Source: Desulfocapsa sp. (GTDB lineage Bacteria; Desulfobacterota; Desulfobulbia; Desulfobulbales; CG2-30-60-27). Taken from it: 34,895 nt of DNA. Every line of letters starts with the position of its first letter. The stretch's first letter is position 1. Below the pieces are notes generated by a model that did no database searches, had not been told where the DNA came from, and was given only the letters and a program-made list of their open reading frames with translations. This document shows positions 7,184 through 15,538 of the stretch, one piece after another. Location of the stretch: NCBI GenBank assembly GCA_020717925.1, contig DYDL01000006.1:1-34895 (forward strand), written 5' to 3'. The position numbers and the translations under genes were made by a program.

Positions 7184-8392
7184 TCAGATCAGCTTGGCCA
7201 GGGCGGTATTCACCCGGCGCAACCCCTCCTCGATCACCTCCATGGCTGTGGCAAAGGAGAAGCGGATAAACTGATCGGCGCCAAAGGCCGCGCCCGGCAC
7301 CACCGCCACCAGGGCCTCATCGAGGAGAAATTCGGACAGATCGACAGAGCCGGTGATCGGTTTACCGCCAAAGGAGCGGCCGTAATAGGAGGCCATGTTG
7401 GGAAACACATAAAAGGCGCCCGCCGGCTGCACACAGGTGACCCCTGGCATGGTGCGCAGGGTATTAACCATGTATTCCCGCCTGGGCAGGAAGGCCTGGC
7501 GCATGACACCAGGAAAGTCCTGCGGGCCGGTAACGGCCGCCAGGGCGGCGTACTGGGCCACGGAGGACGGATTGGAGGTGGACTGACTCTGAATTTTATT
7601 CATGGCGGCGATGATGTGCTTGGGCCCGGCGGTGTAGCCAATACGCCATCCGGTCATGGCAAAGGACTTGGACACGCCGTTCAGAACCAAGGTCTGCTCC
7701 TGAAGTTTTGGGTCCACGTCAAGGATATGCGGCAAAGGGGTGTTGCCAAAGGTGATGGTGTCGTAAATATCGTCGCTGATGATGACCCAGCCCCGCTCCA
7801 GGGCCATTTCAGCAATAGCCTCCAAAGCCTTCCTGGAAAACAGGGCGCCGGTCGGGTTCGACGGACTGTTCAGAATGATGGCGCGGGTACGCGGCGTGAC
7901 ATACTGCCGGAGGATCTCGGGGTTGAGGTCGAAATCATCGTTTTCATCGAGTGGCACCAGCACCGGCGTGGCGCCGGCCAGCAAAACGATGGGCGGATAG
8001 GATACCCAGTAGGGGGTGGGGATAAGCACCTCGTCGCCCGGGTTGAACAGGGCCTGGGCCATATTGTAGAGGCCGTGCTTGCCGCCGCAGGCCACCTGGA
8101 TCTGCTCCGGGGTATACAGCCAGCCGTGGTCATCGGCAAAGCGGCGGCAGATCGCCTCGCGCAGCTCGATTATGCCAGGTACGGCGGTATAACGGGTATG
8201 GCCGGCATCAATGGCCTGCTTGCCAGCCTCACGCACATGTTCCGGGGTGTCGAAATCCGGCTCGCCAACGCTGAAGTTGAGCACATCGGCGCCAGACGCC
8301 TTGAGCGCCTTGGCCTTGGCGTTCACCGCCAAAGTGGGAGATGGTTTGATCTGTTGCACCCGCTGGGCCAGGGCAATTTGCGTCGTATCCAT
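7184..8392 (-). CDS. PLP-dependent aspartate/prephenate-type aminotransferase (class I, subgroup Ib-like)
   Basis: Transfers amino groups between aspartate or aromatic amino acids and 2-oxoglutarate/oxaloacetate in the cytosol. The 402 residues carry FSVGEPDFDTP (~40-50), the cofactor-phosphate site GGKHGLYN (~103-110), YWVSYP, ILNSPSNPTGA (~173-183) with the PLP-contacting Asn, SDDIYD, the Schiff-base lysine in NGVSKSFAMTGWRIGY (Lys ~242) and a late substrate Arg (QFIRFSFA). Length and wording fit AspAT Ib enzymes, some of which also act on prephenate. AAGGA precedes the ATG by about eight bases. It is followed by the structured RNA promoter and preceded by truA, about 100 bases away, so it may be transcribed alone. 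Aspartate versus prephenate preference cannot be read from motifs. Confidence 0.9.
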   Translation of the reverse strand: MDTTQIALAQRVQQIKPSPTLAVNAKAKALKASGADVLNFSVGEPDFDTPEHVREAGKQAIDAGHTRYTAVPGIIELREAICRRFADDHGWLYTPEQIQVACGGKHGLYNMAQALFNPGDEVLIPTPYWVSYPPIVLLAGATPVLVPLDENDDFDLNPEILRQYVTPRTRAIILNSPSNPTGALFSRKALEAIAEMALERGWVIISDDIYDTITFGNTPLPHILDVDPKLQEQTLVLNGVSKSFAMTGWRIGYTAGPKHIIAAMNKIQSQSTSNPSSVAQYAALAAVTGPQDFPGVMRQAFLPRREYMVNTLRTMPGVTCVQPAGAFYVFPNMASYYGRSFGGKPITGSVDLSEFLLDEALVAVVPGAAFGADQFIRFSFATAMEVIEEGLRRVNTALAKLI

Positions 8393-8488
8393 GACAATCT
8401 TCCTTGTAGATCCTTGTCGATAAAGTGTTGGCTAAAAAGCCTTACGGCCGGAAACGGATGGCTAATATACCAAATTTTTTGGCAAGCG

Positions 8489-9289
8489 TTAGCTAATTTC
8501 GCAGGCCCTGGCCATCGCTGCATGGTCAAAATATACGCCACGCAGAAAGAGGCCGCGGGCAGGCGCCATGGGACCGGCCAAATTACGATCCCTGGCCTTC
8601 ATGATTCTCATAAACTCGACTGTGTTGAGCCGGCCATGACCAACATCAATGAGAGTACCAGCCAGGTTGCGCACCATGTGCCGCAGAAAGCCGTCGCCCA
8701 CGAACTGGAAGCAACCAAGGCGCCCAGACTCTGACACGCGTTCCCGGTAACTGGCAACAAAAAGGGTACGAACCGCCCCGCGCCCATCGGTCTTGCTCAG
8801 GTCACGGGAGCCGGTTGCCTCGAAGCTGGAAAAATCATGGGTTCCGACCAGGGCCTGCAAACAAAGCCGCATCTCCGCCTGGTCCAAGGGCTGGCGCAGA
8901 TGATGAGCATAGAGCCTTGCAGTTGGCAGTTGCGTCTCGCCAAAGTCAAGCCGGTACTCATAGGCCTTGGCCTTGGCGTTGAAACGGGCGTGAAAACCTG
9001 GGAACTCCTCGACCACCTCCAGCACCCGGATGTCCAATGGCAGCAGGCTGTTCAAACCCTTGCGAAACCCCTCAACCGGAATGGCCGTGGCCGTGCTAAA
9101 ACTGGCCACCATGCCGAGGGCGTGGACGCCGGCATCGGTGCGGCCGGCGCCGTCAACCCGTACCTTTTCATTGGTCATTCTGGCCAGCTTCGCCTCCAGC
9201 ACCCCCTGGATGGTGGGCTGGTCCTTCTGATACTGCCAACCCGCGTAGGCAGTACCGTCAAAGGCCAAGGTCAGCCTGAGAGTGCGCAA
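8489..9289 (-). CDS. truA: tRNA pseudouridine(38-40) synthase TruA
   Basis: Isomerises uridines 38-40 of the tRNA anticodon arm. The 266 residues show the family start LRLTLAFDGTAYAGWQYQ, the catalytic motif VDGAGRTDAGVHALG with Asp at ~52, and FSSFEATG, DGFLRHMVRNLAGTLIDVGHG near the C-terminus. The start is a TTG at 9289, two codons after the argC stop (9294-9296). No in-frame ATG or GTG lies between, and no clear ribosome site is visible, so translation is probably coupled to argC. An upstream argC partner is unusual but spacing indicates one operon. Confidence 0.95.
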   Translation of the reverse strand: MRTLRLTLAFDGTAYAGWQYQKDQPTIQGVLEAKLARMTNEKVRVDGAGRTDAGVHALGMVASFSTATAIPVEGFRKGLNSLLPLDIRVLEVVEEFPGFHARFNAKAKAYEYRLDFGETQLPTARLYAHHLRQPLDQAEMRLCLQALVGTHDFSSFEATGSRDLSKTDGRGAVRTLFVASYRERVSESGRLGCFQFVGDGFLRHMVRNLAGTLIDVGHGRLNTVEFMRIMKARDRNLAGPMAPARGLFLRGVYFDHAAMARACEIS

Positions 9290-9293
9290 GTTG

Positions 9294-10331
9294 TTACGGG
9301 AAAACGGGCAGTGCCCGCAGTCCCTCCTCCTCCGAAAAACCGAGCATCAGGTTCATGTTCTGGATGGCCTGGCCAGCCGCGCCCTTGACCAGATTATCGA
9401 TGACCGAAACCAGCACTACCCGGCCGGTGCGTTTGTCCACCTGCACCCCGAGGTCGCAGAAATTACTGCCCCGCACCCATTGCACGGCCGGATAGGTACC
9501 CAGCGGCCGCACCCGGACAAAGGGTTCCGTTGCATAGGCCGCGGTCAGCAGGTCGTGCACCGATGACCGCGATATCTCCTGATTCAGGCTGGCGTAGACC
9601 GTGCTCAAGATCCCGCGTGACATGGGAACAAGGTGTGGGGTGAAGGTGATCGTTACGGGCGCACCGTGCAGACGGCCAAGCTCCTGCTCGATCTCAGGGG
9701 TATGACGGTGTTCACCCACCTTGTAGGCCTTGAAGCCCTCGTTCACTTCGCAGAAAAGGGTATCGGTCTGGGCGCCCCGTCCGGCCCCGGAGGCACCTGA
9801 CTTTGAATCGACCACCAGGGTTTCGGTGCGCACCACCCCGGCCCGCAACAGCGGCGCCAGGGCAAGAATCACACTGGTCGGATAACAGCCGGGGTTAGCC
9901 ACCAGGCGCGCCCGGCTGATTGACTGGCGATGGATCTCCGGCAGGCCGTAAACCGCCTCACCCAGATACTGCCGGGCGCCATGGGGCTGATACCACTCCT
10001 CGTAGATTGCGGCATCGGCAAGGCGAAAATCGGCCGACAGATCGACAACCTTGCAGCCCGCATCAAGCAGGCCAGGCACAATGCTCATGGCGGTCTGGTG
10101 CGGCACGGCGGTAAAGAAAAGGTCGGCCTTGTGGGCAACGGCCTCCGGCCGGGCATCCTCGCAGACTACCTGAACCCGCCCGGCCAGGCTCGGGTAGACC
10201 TCGGCCAGGGGCCGGCCGGCATACTGCCTTGAGGTGGCCACGGTCAATTCAACGCCAGGGTGTCCGGCCAAGAGCCGCGCCAGTTCAACGCCGGTGTAGC
10301 CGGAGGCGCCAATAATGCCAACCCTTTTCAT
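9294..10331 (-). CDS. argC: N-acetyl-gamma-glutamyl-phosphate reductase
   Basis: Third step of arginine biosynthesis: NADPH-dependent reduction of N-acetylglutamyl phosphate to the semialdehyde. The 345 residues begin with the nucleotide-binding VGIIGASGYTGVELARLL, carry the catalytic Cys at ~149 in VANPGCYPTSV, and KSGASGAGRG and the HRHTPEIEQE motif with the active-site His. The NAGSA reductase dimerisation region follows. GGGGGAATTGTC precedes the ATG. It is separated from rpsI upstream by a strong terminator (10391-10430), so it must have its own promoter; a GCCGCC/GGGCGGC inverted repeat at 10363-10380 lies in its leader. The remaining arg genes are not in the window. Confidence 0.96.
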   Translation of the reverse strand: MKRVGIIGASGYTGVELARLLAGHPGVELTVATSRQYAGRPLAEVYPSLAGRVQVVCEDARPEAVAHKADLFFTAVPHQTAMSIVPGLLDAGCKVVDLSADFRLADAAIYEEWYQPHGARQYLGEAVYGLPEIHRQSISRARLVANPGCYPTSVILALAPLLRAGVVRTETLVVDSKSGASGAGRGAQTDTLFCEVNEGFKAYKVGEHRHTPEIEQELGRLHGAPVTITFTPHLVPMSRGILSTVYASLNQEISRSSVHDLLTAAYATEPFVRVRPLGTYPAVQWVRGSNFCDLGVQVDKRTGRVVLVSVIDNLVKGAAGQAIQNMNLMLGFSEEEGLRALPVFP

Positions 10332-10390
10332 GACAATTCCCCCTTTTCATCCTTACAGGCAGGCCGCCAAAATGGGCGGCCCCGCTAAAC

Positions 10391-10430
10391 AAAAAAAAGG
10401 GGAAGAACGATTGCAGCAATCGCCTTCCCC
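10391..10430 (-). terminator. Intrinsic terminator after rplM-rpsI
   Basis: The minus-strand RNA forms GGGGAAGGCGATTG-CTG-CAATCGTTCTTCCCC followed by eight T's. It lies about 50 bases after the rpsI stop and ends the ribosomal-protein operon before argC. Confidence 0.9.
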
Positions 10431-10482
10431 TGAAAATTCCAGCACCGTAGGGGCTTGGCAGCCCCACTCTCCTGGAGAAAAA

Positions 10483-10878
10483 TTAACGCTTGGAGAACTG
10501 GAAACGGGCCCGAGCACCCTTCTGGCCGTATTTCTTCCGCTCCTTGGCCCGCGGGTCACGGGTAAGCAAACCGGCCTTTTTCAAGGTAATCCGGCATTCA
10601 GGATCAACCGCCAGCAGGGCCTTGGAAATACCATGCCGCAGGGCGTCCATTTGGGCCGACTTGCCACCGCCGTGCAGGGTCGCCATCACGTCGAACTTGT
10701 CGCCGCTCTCGGTAAGGGTCAGTGGCTTGGCAACCGCCTCGCGGGAGACCAGCAGACCGCCGAAATACTCTTCAATGGGCAGTTTGTTCACCACCATATT
10801 ACCGCTGCCGCTCTTGAGCCAGACCCTGGCGATAGCAGTCTTTCTTTTACCGGTAGCGTAAAAACTTTTCTCAGCCAT
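10483..10878 (-). CDS. rpsI: 30S ribosomal protein S9
   Basis: Small-subunit protein whose C-terminal tail reaches the P-site tRNA. The 131 residues show [24 protein letters not shown], the Gly-rich [21 protein letters not shown] and the conserved basic end [24 protein letters not shown], ending in the invariant SKR. Two consecutive ATGs occur (10881 and 10878); GGAGA lies six bases before the second, so MAEKSF is preferred. It is the second gene of the standard L13-S9 pair, 56 bases after rplM. Confidence 0.98.
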   Translation of the reverse strand: MAEKSFYATGKRKTAIARVWLKSGSGNMVVNKLPIEEYFGGLLVSREAVAKPLTLTESGDKFDVMATLHGGGKSAQMDALRHGISKALLAVDPECRITLKKAGLLTRDPRAKERKKYGQKGARARFQFSKR

Positions 10879-10934
10879 CATGTTCTCCAGATAAACGATA
10901 CTTTCGTATCAATATGCCGTTAAAAAAGGTCGGC

Positions 10935-11363
10935 TCAGATCTCCAGCTTTTCAGGCTGCTGGGCCTCGTGAGGATGAGCGCCGCCGGCGTAGACCTTGAG
11001 CTTTTTCAACTGCGCCCGCCCCAGGGTGTTCTTGGGAAGCATGCCACGCACCGCCTTGGTGAGCAGATCCTCGGGACACGCCTCCAACAGATCCTTGGCG
11101 GAGCGCTCACGCATGCCACCCATGAAACCGGAGTGGTTGTAATATTTCTTGTCATCCCACTTATTACCGGTCAGCTTAACCTTTTCGGCGTTAACCACGA
11201 CAATGAAGTCACCGTTGTCCTGAAAGGTGCAGAAACTCGGTTTGTGCTTGCCCCGTAAACGGGTGGCAATCTCGGTGGCCAGCCGGCCTAGTATTTTGTC
11301 CGTGGCATCCACCACAAACCATTTGCGCTCAATCTCCTTAACCGGAGTCAGGTACGTCTTCAT
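10935..11363 (-). CDS. rplM: 50S ribosomal protein L13
   Basis: Early-assembly large-subunit protein. From ATG 11363 it has 142 residues, the usual L13 length: [30 protein letters not shown], the [30 protein letters not shown] core, and the [24 protein letters not shown] signature. The track ORF adds 14 residues not seen in the family; AGAGGA seven bases before ATG 11363 decides the start. The leader (11364-11458) has two small inverted repeats, CCGGAGCTTCCGG and GGTTG..CAACC, that could take part in autogenous control. Transcription starts either there or by read-through from tRNA-Gly. Confidence 0.98.
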   Translation of the reverse strand: MKTYLTPVKEIERKWFVVDATDKILGRLATEIATRLRGKHKPSFCTFQDNGDFIVVVNAEKVKLTGNKWDDKKYYNHSGFMGGMRERSAKDLLEACPEDLLTKAVRGMLPKNTLGRAQLKKLKVYAGGAHPHEAQQPEKLEI

Positions 11364-11458
11364 TGGGTTCATCCTCTGCTGGACGGGTTGACGTTTTCTT
11401 GCCAACCCTGGGGCCGCAAGCGCGACCGTTTTTATATCCGGAAGCTCCGGTATCTAAT

Positions 11459-11488
11459 AAAAAAAGGTCCGATACCGCTCGAACCTTT
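11459..11488 (-). terminator. Intrinsic terminator after tRNA-Gly
   Basis: On the minus strand AAAGGTTCGA-GCGGTA-TCGGACCTTT gives a ten-pair stem (one G-U) followed by T's, starting 11 bases after the tRNA CCA end. It separates the tRNA from rplM. Confidence 0.85.
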
Positions 11489-11498
11489 GCAATATTCA

Positions 11499-11573
<75 letters not shown>

Positions 11574-11610
11574 TCACTGCCACACGACGTACCGTGGGTG
11601 CGAGGGGCGG

Positions 11611-11640
11611 AATATAACCAGGTCCGCCGGAAGCTGTCAA
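11611..11640 (-). promoter_or_regulatory. Promoter of tRNA-Gly
   Basis: On the minus strand a perfect TTGACA (11640-11635) and TATATT (11616-11611) are separated by 18 bases. The predicted start is about 30 bases before the mature tRNA 5' end. Confidence 0.85.
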
Positions 11641-11727
11641 TAAAAAAAACACAGAAAAATCAGCCCGGCGCAAGCCTTTCCGGCCAGAAAAGGATGCTGG
11701 TCTTTTTTGTTTTTCCCGTCAAGGCTA

Positions 11728-11757
11728 TTGCCAGGCAGGACAGGAACTTGGTATAGA
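11728..11757 (+). promoter_or_regulatory. Possible promoter of the hisB operon
   Basis: TTGCCA (11728-11733) and TATAGA (11752-11757), 18 bases apart, lie about 80 bases before the hisB ATG. Just upstream, GGCCAG/CTGGTC plus TTTTTT (11682-11708) forms a small plus-strand terminator-like hairpin that could insulate it. Confidence 0.5.
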
Positions 11758-11835
11758 TGCTTAGGCATCATTGTTAAGCAAAAACTTGCAAAGCATCCGA
11801 GGAGTTCCGTGCCATCGGCGCAGCGGGAGCACAAC

Positions 11836-12438
11836 ATGACCACAAATCAGAATCGTAAAGGTTCCATAGAACGGCAGACCCGCGAAACCAGCATCGCCCT
11901 AAGCCTGTGCATTGACGGCGCGGGCCACGCCAACATCTCAAGCGGCGTGCCCTTTCTTGATCATATGCTCACCCTGTTCGCGGTGCACGGTTTTTTTGAC
12001 CTGGACATAAAGGCCACCGGAGACACCGAGGTCGACGACCATCACACCGTTGAAGACTTGGGCATCTGTTTAGGCCAGGCCATGAAACAGGCGTTGGGTG
12101 ATTTCCGCTCCATCCGCCGCTATGGCCACTGCCTGCTCCCCATGGACGAGGCCCTGGTCCGGATGGCGGTGGACTTTTCCAACCGGCCCTTCTTGGACTA
12201 CGGCGTCACTGTGCCGGACCAGAAGGTCGGCACCTTCGACACCGCCCTGGCTCGGGAGTTTCTTGGGGCTCTCACCCTGCATGCGGGCCTGACCCTGCAT
12301 GTGGAACTGGCGCACGGCGAGAACACCCATCACATCCTGGAGGCGATTTTCAAGGCCCTGGGCAAGGTGCTGGACCAGGCTACCGCCATCGAGCCCCGGA
12401 CCGGGGAACGCCCCCTCTCCTCAAAGGGGTCACTGTAA
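11836..12438 (+). CDS. hisB: Imidazoleglycerol-phosphate dehydratase
   Basis: Sixth step of histidine biosynthesis, a Mn-dependent dehydration giving imidazole acetol phosphate. The 200 residues are the monofunctional form, without the N-terminal phosphatase of enteric HisB. Metal-binding repeats are visible: SGVPFLDHMLTLFAVHG and TEVDDHHTVEDLGICLGQA in the first half, FSNRPFLDY and HVELAHGENTHHILEAIFKALG in the second, and the PRTGERPLSSKGSL end. The track start at 11707 is too early; GGGAG seven bases before ATG 11836 decides. No other his gene is nearby, and the next genes (a lipoprotein and a PP-loop protein) are unrelated to histidine. Confidence 0.97.
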   Translation: MTTNQNRKGSIERQTRETSIALSLCIDGAGHANISSGVPFLDHMLTLFAVHGFFDLDIKATGDTEVDDHHTVEDLGICLGQAMKQALGDFRSIRRYGHCLLPMDEALVRMAVDFSNRPFLDYGVTVPDQKVGTFDTALAREFLGALTLHAGLTLHVELAHGENTHHILEAIFKALGKVLDQATAIEPRTGERPLSSKGSL

Positions 12439-12486
12439 GTTGAAAAACCGGCAAAATCGCCAGCCTGCCCCTGATCGGAGACCGTC

Positions 12487-13116
12487 ATGATTGAACAAAG
12501 AGTCCGCCTGATTCTGGTCTGCCTTGTTGCCTGCTGCCTCCTCGCCTGCTCCTGGCATGGCAACGAACAGCCGCGGGAGACACCACCCATGGTGCGCCTC
12601 GAAAAAATCGCCGTGGTGGTGCTGCCCGGGCAGGACATCCCGAGCCATGAATCGGACAGCGTCCCGACAACTGAAGAAATTTCCGCTGGTACCGCCGCCC
12701 TGGACGAAATACTCCAGGAACATTTTGCCAATCAACCGCGTATCGCCGTCTACACCGACGTCCAGACGGAAGCATCACTCATGGGAACCCAGGCCGACCC
12801 CGCCCGCACCGCGCGCGGAATCGGGGAGAGCACCAGCAGCGACGGCGTTCTCATAGTGCACATTTTCCGTTTCCGCCAGCGGGTCGCATCCCGGCATGAG
12901 CCCGCCTCGGTGGCTTTTGATTTCCGTCTGTACGCGGCGGCCACGGGGCGTAGCATCTGCTCGGGCAGATTCGACGAGACCCAGCAGACCCTCACCGATA
13001 ATTTGTTCCAAATTGGCACCTGGTTCAAACGCGGCAACAAATGGCTCACCGCCGAGCAGCTTGCCCGCGAGGGGGTTTTGAAAATGCTGGACGACTGCCC
13101 CTCCCTCACCCCTTGA
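12487..13116 (+). CDS. Lipoprotein of unknown function
   Basis: A 209-residue predicted lipoprotein. A short signal (MIEQRVRLILVCLVACCLLAC) ends in the lipobox LLAC with Cys ~21 and then Ser, which favours outer-membrane retention if Lol rules hold. The mature part begins with a polar stretch and then alternates strands and helices (LEKIAVVVLPG, DEILQEHFANQPRIAVYTD, SDGVLIVHIFRFRQRV, FDFRLYAAATGRSICSGRFDETQQ, WLTAEQLAREGVLKMLDDC). This resembles periplasmic lipoproteins annotated only as hypothetical, with an LpoB/curli-CsgG-like alpha/beta feel, but I cannot assign a family. GGAG precedes the ATG. It sits 48 bases after hisB and 18 before the PP-loop gene, so it is in the same operon. Confidence 0.8.
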   Translation: MIEQRVRLILVCLVACCLLACSWHGNEQPRETPPMVRLEKIAVVVLPGQDIPSHESDSVPTTEEISAGTAALDEILQEHFANQPRIAVYTDVQTEASLMGTQADPARTARGIGESTSSDGVLIVHIFRFRQRVASRHEPASVAFDFRLYAAATGRSICSGRFDETQQTLTDNLFQIGTWFKRGNKWLTAEQLAREGVLKMLDDCPSLTP

Positions 13117-13134
13117 CCCAGGGAACCTCAAACC

Positions 13135-13890
13135 TTGCACCCTCTTGATCCGCGGGCCAACCGTCTCGTTGGCCAGGTCATGCATGCCTACGATATGCTG
13201 GCTGACGGGGACCGGATCCTGGTCGCTGTATCCGGCGGCGTGGACAGCCTGGTCCTGCTCTGGCTGCTCCACCACTGGCGGAAAAAAGCTCCCATCGACT
13301 ACGACCTGATAGCAGTACACCTGGACATGGGCTTTGCCCCCGGCACCTGGCAGGAAGTGGAGAAACGGTTGCGGCAACAGCCGGTCGCCTACTTTCTTGA
13401 ACACACCGATTTCGGCCCTCGCGCCGTTGCCGCCGAGACCGGCGGCAACGGCTGCTATCACTGCGCCCGACAACGGCGCAACAAACTGTTTGACCTGGCC
13501 CGCGCCAAGGGATGCAACAAGATTGCCTTCGGCCACCACCAGGAGGACATCATTGAGACCTTTTTTCTCAACCTGCTTTACAGCGGCAATCTAAGCACCA
13601 TGGTGCCCAGACAGGATCTGTTCGACGGTCGTCTGGCCCTGATCAGACCCCTGGCCTTGCTGGATAAAAGTCAGATCTTGACCATTGCCGCCAGCCTGCA
13701 TCTCGAGGCTGTGGCCAATCCCTGCACACTGGCCAAGGACTCTAAACGCGAAGAGGTGCGGGGACTGCTGCAATCCCTGGCCGCCAAGGATAAAAAAATC
13801 ATTGCCAGCATCTTCGCGGCCATGGCCAACGTCAAGCCCGATTATCTGCTCACCAGATTGGCGGGCCATAAAGGACAACCACCATGCTGA
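13135..13890 (+). CDS. TtcA-like PP-loop ATPase (tRNA 2-thiocytidine synthetase family)
   Basis: An adenylating sulfur-transfer enzyme; TtcA itself thiolates C32 of some tRNAs. The PP-loop VAVSGGVDSLVLLWLL starts at residue ~30, the central CYHCARQRRNKLFDLA gives the CxxC pair, KIAFGHHQEDIIETFFLNLLYSGNLSTMVP is the family core, and ANPC supplies a third conserved cysteine. These three cysteines are the expected Fe-S ligands. The start is TTG at 13135, since ANRLVGQVMHAYDMLADGDRI upstream of later ATGs aligns with the TtcA N-terminus. It overlaps the next gene by seven bases (ATGCTGA). TtcA is the best match, but related proteins of anaerobes have other or unknown targets. Confidence 0.85.
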   Translation: MHPLDPRANRLVGQVMHAYDMLADGDRILVAVSGGVDSLVLLWLLHHWRKKAPIDYDLIAVHLDMGFAPGTWQEVEKRLRQQPVAYFLEHTDFGPRAVAAETGGNGCYHCARQRRNKLFDLARAKGCNKIAFGHHQEDIIETFFLNLLYSGNLSTMVPRQDLFDGRLALIRPLALLDKSQILTIAASLHLEAVANPCTLAKDSKREEVRGLLQSLAAKDKKIIASIFAAMANVKPDYLLTRLAGHKGQPPC

Positions 13891-14762
13891 CAGCCCTGGA
13901 ATGTCTGCCCTGCTTTCTTCGGCAGGCCCTCTATGCTGCCCGGCTGTCCACCCCGGACGTGCATCTGCAGCGGCAAATCCTGCACAAGGTCGCCCGCCTT
14001 CTGCCCGAGCTGGACCTGGGCAGCACCCCGCCGGAAAACTCCATTCTGGTCTACGAAACCATTGCCCGACTCTCTGCCTGCCCAGACCCTTTCCTTGACC
14101 TCAAAAGGACAAGTAACCAGCGGGCACGGGAGTTGCTGCCAAGGCTGCGGGCAATCGTGGCCGAGGCGTCCGACCCGATGCGGGTCGCCATCAGGCTGGC
14201 CATGGCCGGTAATGTCATTGATTACGGCGCCCACCAAGACTTTGACCTTAACCAGGCCGTGGATGACTGCCTGGTCCGGGAACCGGCTATAAACCACTAC
14301 CATCTGCTGCAAGAAGACCTGCGCACGGCCAGGACCGTGCTCTATCTCGGCGACAACTGTGGGGAATTGGTCTTTGACGGTTTGGTACTTGAAAGGCTGA
14401 AACAGGAGGTGACGCTCGCGGTAAAACAACGGCCGATCATCAACGACGCCCTGGTAGCGGATGCCTTGTCCTGTGGCCTGAACCGACTGGCCAAGGTCAT
14501 TGATAACGGCCTGGCCTGCCCCGGCACCCCGGTGCCTCGCTGTTCGCCAGAGTTTCAAAAGGCCTTTGCCGCGGCCGACCTCATCATCGTCAAAGGTCAG
14601 GGCAACTTCGAAACCCTGTCAGAGACCAGGGCGCCTCTCTACTTCCTGCTCATGGTGAAGTGTCAGGTGGTGGCGGAGCATATAACGGCGTTGACCGGCC
14701 TGCCGGCCGGCGTCGTGGCAAACGGCGATCTGGTGCTGCTGCGCACCCCGCACTGGCCATAA
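13884..14762 (+). CDS. DUF89 / ARMT1-like damage-control phosphatase family protein
   Basis: A 292-residue member of the DUF89 metal-dependent phosphatase family; characterised relatives hydrolyse harmful phosphorylated metabolites. The N-terminal CLPCFLRQAL with two cysteines marks the prokaryotic subgroup I. Further motifs are AGNVIDYGA, LYLGDNCGELVFDGLVLERL, QRPIINDAL and the late LIIVKGQGNFETLSE, containing the metal- and phosphate-binding Asp/Asn/Lys residues. The C-terminal LMVKCQVVAEHITALTGLPAGVV is typical. The start overlaps the TtcA-like stop, so the two are translationally coupled. Substrate unknown; possible roles are phosphate-ester repair linked to the neighbouring thiolation enzyme, but that is inference. 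Confidence 0.9.
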   Translation: MLTALECLPCFLRQALYAARLSTPDVHLQRQILHKVARLLPELDLGSTPPENSILVYETIARLSACPDPFLDLKRTSNQRARELLPRLRAIVAEASDPMRVAIRLAMAGNVIDYGAHQDFDLNQAVDDCLVREPAINHYHLLQEDLRTARTVLYLGDNCGELVFDGLVLERLKQEVTLAVKQRPIINDALVADALSCGLNRLAKVIDNGLACPGTPVPRCSPEFQKAFAAADLIIVKGQGNFETLSETRAPLYFLLMVKCQVVAEHITALTGLPAGVVANGDLVLLRTPHWP

Positions 14763-14779
14763 AAACGGCCGCGGCCTGC

Positions 14780-15154
14780 TCAATCCACGCCGTGCGTGTT
14801 GAGCCAAATAAAATAGTCCAACTGGAAGCGCTGATGGGGCTTGAGGTCGCCGAACACCATGCCACATCGCTTGGCCACGGGCACCCCTCTTAAAAATTCC
14901 TCCTCCAGTTCGCAATGCGTCACGGTTTTTATTGGCACCCGCCCTAGAAAGAATTCCTGCCGCGACGCCTCGATATCCACCGTACCCAATGAACCGGGGA
15001 TGTCCTCGCCTTCAAAATGAAGGCCAAGCCCACCCTTGCTCACATCGACCACAATTCCTTCCCGCTGGCCGAAAAAGGCCTTCACACCGCGATGCACGGG
15101 ATGTCTTGGGTCTCTGCGCCTGTCCCGCCTGACATCTGATTGCGCCGTATCCAT
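14780..15154 (-). CDS. PilZ domain protein
   Basis: A single-domain c-di-GMP receptor candidate of 124 residues. The N-terminal arginine motif (RRDRRRDPRHPV) and the following VDVSKGGLGLHFEG (D-x-S-x-x-G) are the two nucleotide-binding signatures of PilZ. The barrel continues through GTVDIE, FFLGRVPIKTVTHCE and KRCGMVFGDL, ending in RFQLDYFIWLNTHG. It converges on the DUF89 gene, with 17 bases between the two stops. Its upstream gap is shared with the divergent REC-HDOD regulator, which fits a signalling locus. Output partner unknown. Confidence 0.9.
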   Translation of the reverse strand: MDTAQSDVRRDRRRDPRHPVHRGVKAFFGQREGIVVDVSKGGLGLHFEGEDIPGSLGTVDIEASRQEFFLGRVPIKTVTHCELEEEFLRGVPVAKRCGMVFGDLKPHQRFQLDYFIWLNTHGVD

Positions 15155-15446
15155 GCCGACCTCCTCTTGCCGAATATAACCGAAAGACGAACCGAAGAAC
15201 TCCAGATTCCTGTTGCCATCACCTGCATGCTAAACTTGGACAAGACGAGAAAAGTTATCCTCATATTTTTCCCATGCCACATTTCCCTGATAAACTGTAT
15301 TTATTTTCTTACTTCAAGGGTAACTTGTCAAGCTGGAAAACATGATCATGATATTCTCCCGAATGATCCCTGCCCCGTTGCGGTAAGCGTTGTCCCTAGC
15401 CCCGTCGTGACAAAACCTAAATCTTTAGGTGTTTCAAGGTTATCTT
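15155..15446. other. Intergenic region between the PilZ and REC-HDOD genes
   Basis: No convincing ORF; the track ORF 15140-15475 has no ribosome site and no recognisable protein. The stretch is AT-rich and contains a TTGACA on the minus strand (15331-15326) that may belong to the PilZ promoter, and a short palindrome CCTAAA-TC-TTTAGG (15417-15430) just upstream of the regulator promoter, a possible operator. Confidence 0.4.
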
Positions 15447-15476
15447 TTGGCAATGAATTTCATAGTCATATATAAT
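15447..15476 (+). promoter_or_regulatory. Promoter of the REC-HDOD regulator gene
   Basis: TTGGCA (15447-15452) and a perfect TATAAT (15471-15476), 18 bases apart, lie about 63 bases before the start codon. Confidence 0.8.
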
Positions 15477-15538
15477 ACAAAAAAATCACCTGGTAAGTGA
15501 CATGTCCCGACCCGGGTCAGACCAAAACAGGAGCGATG

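Noticed and set aside
7166-8734. 522-residue plus-strand ORF
   Set aside because: Antisense to the aminotransferase and truA; low-complexity His/Gly-rich shadow protein.
12775-13539. 254-residue minus-strand ORF
   Set aside because: Shadow of the lipoprotein and TtcA-like genes.
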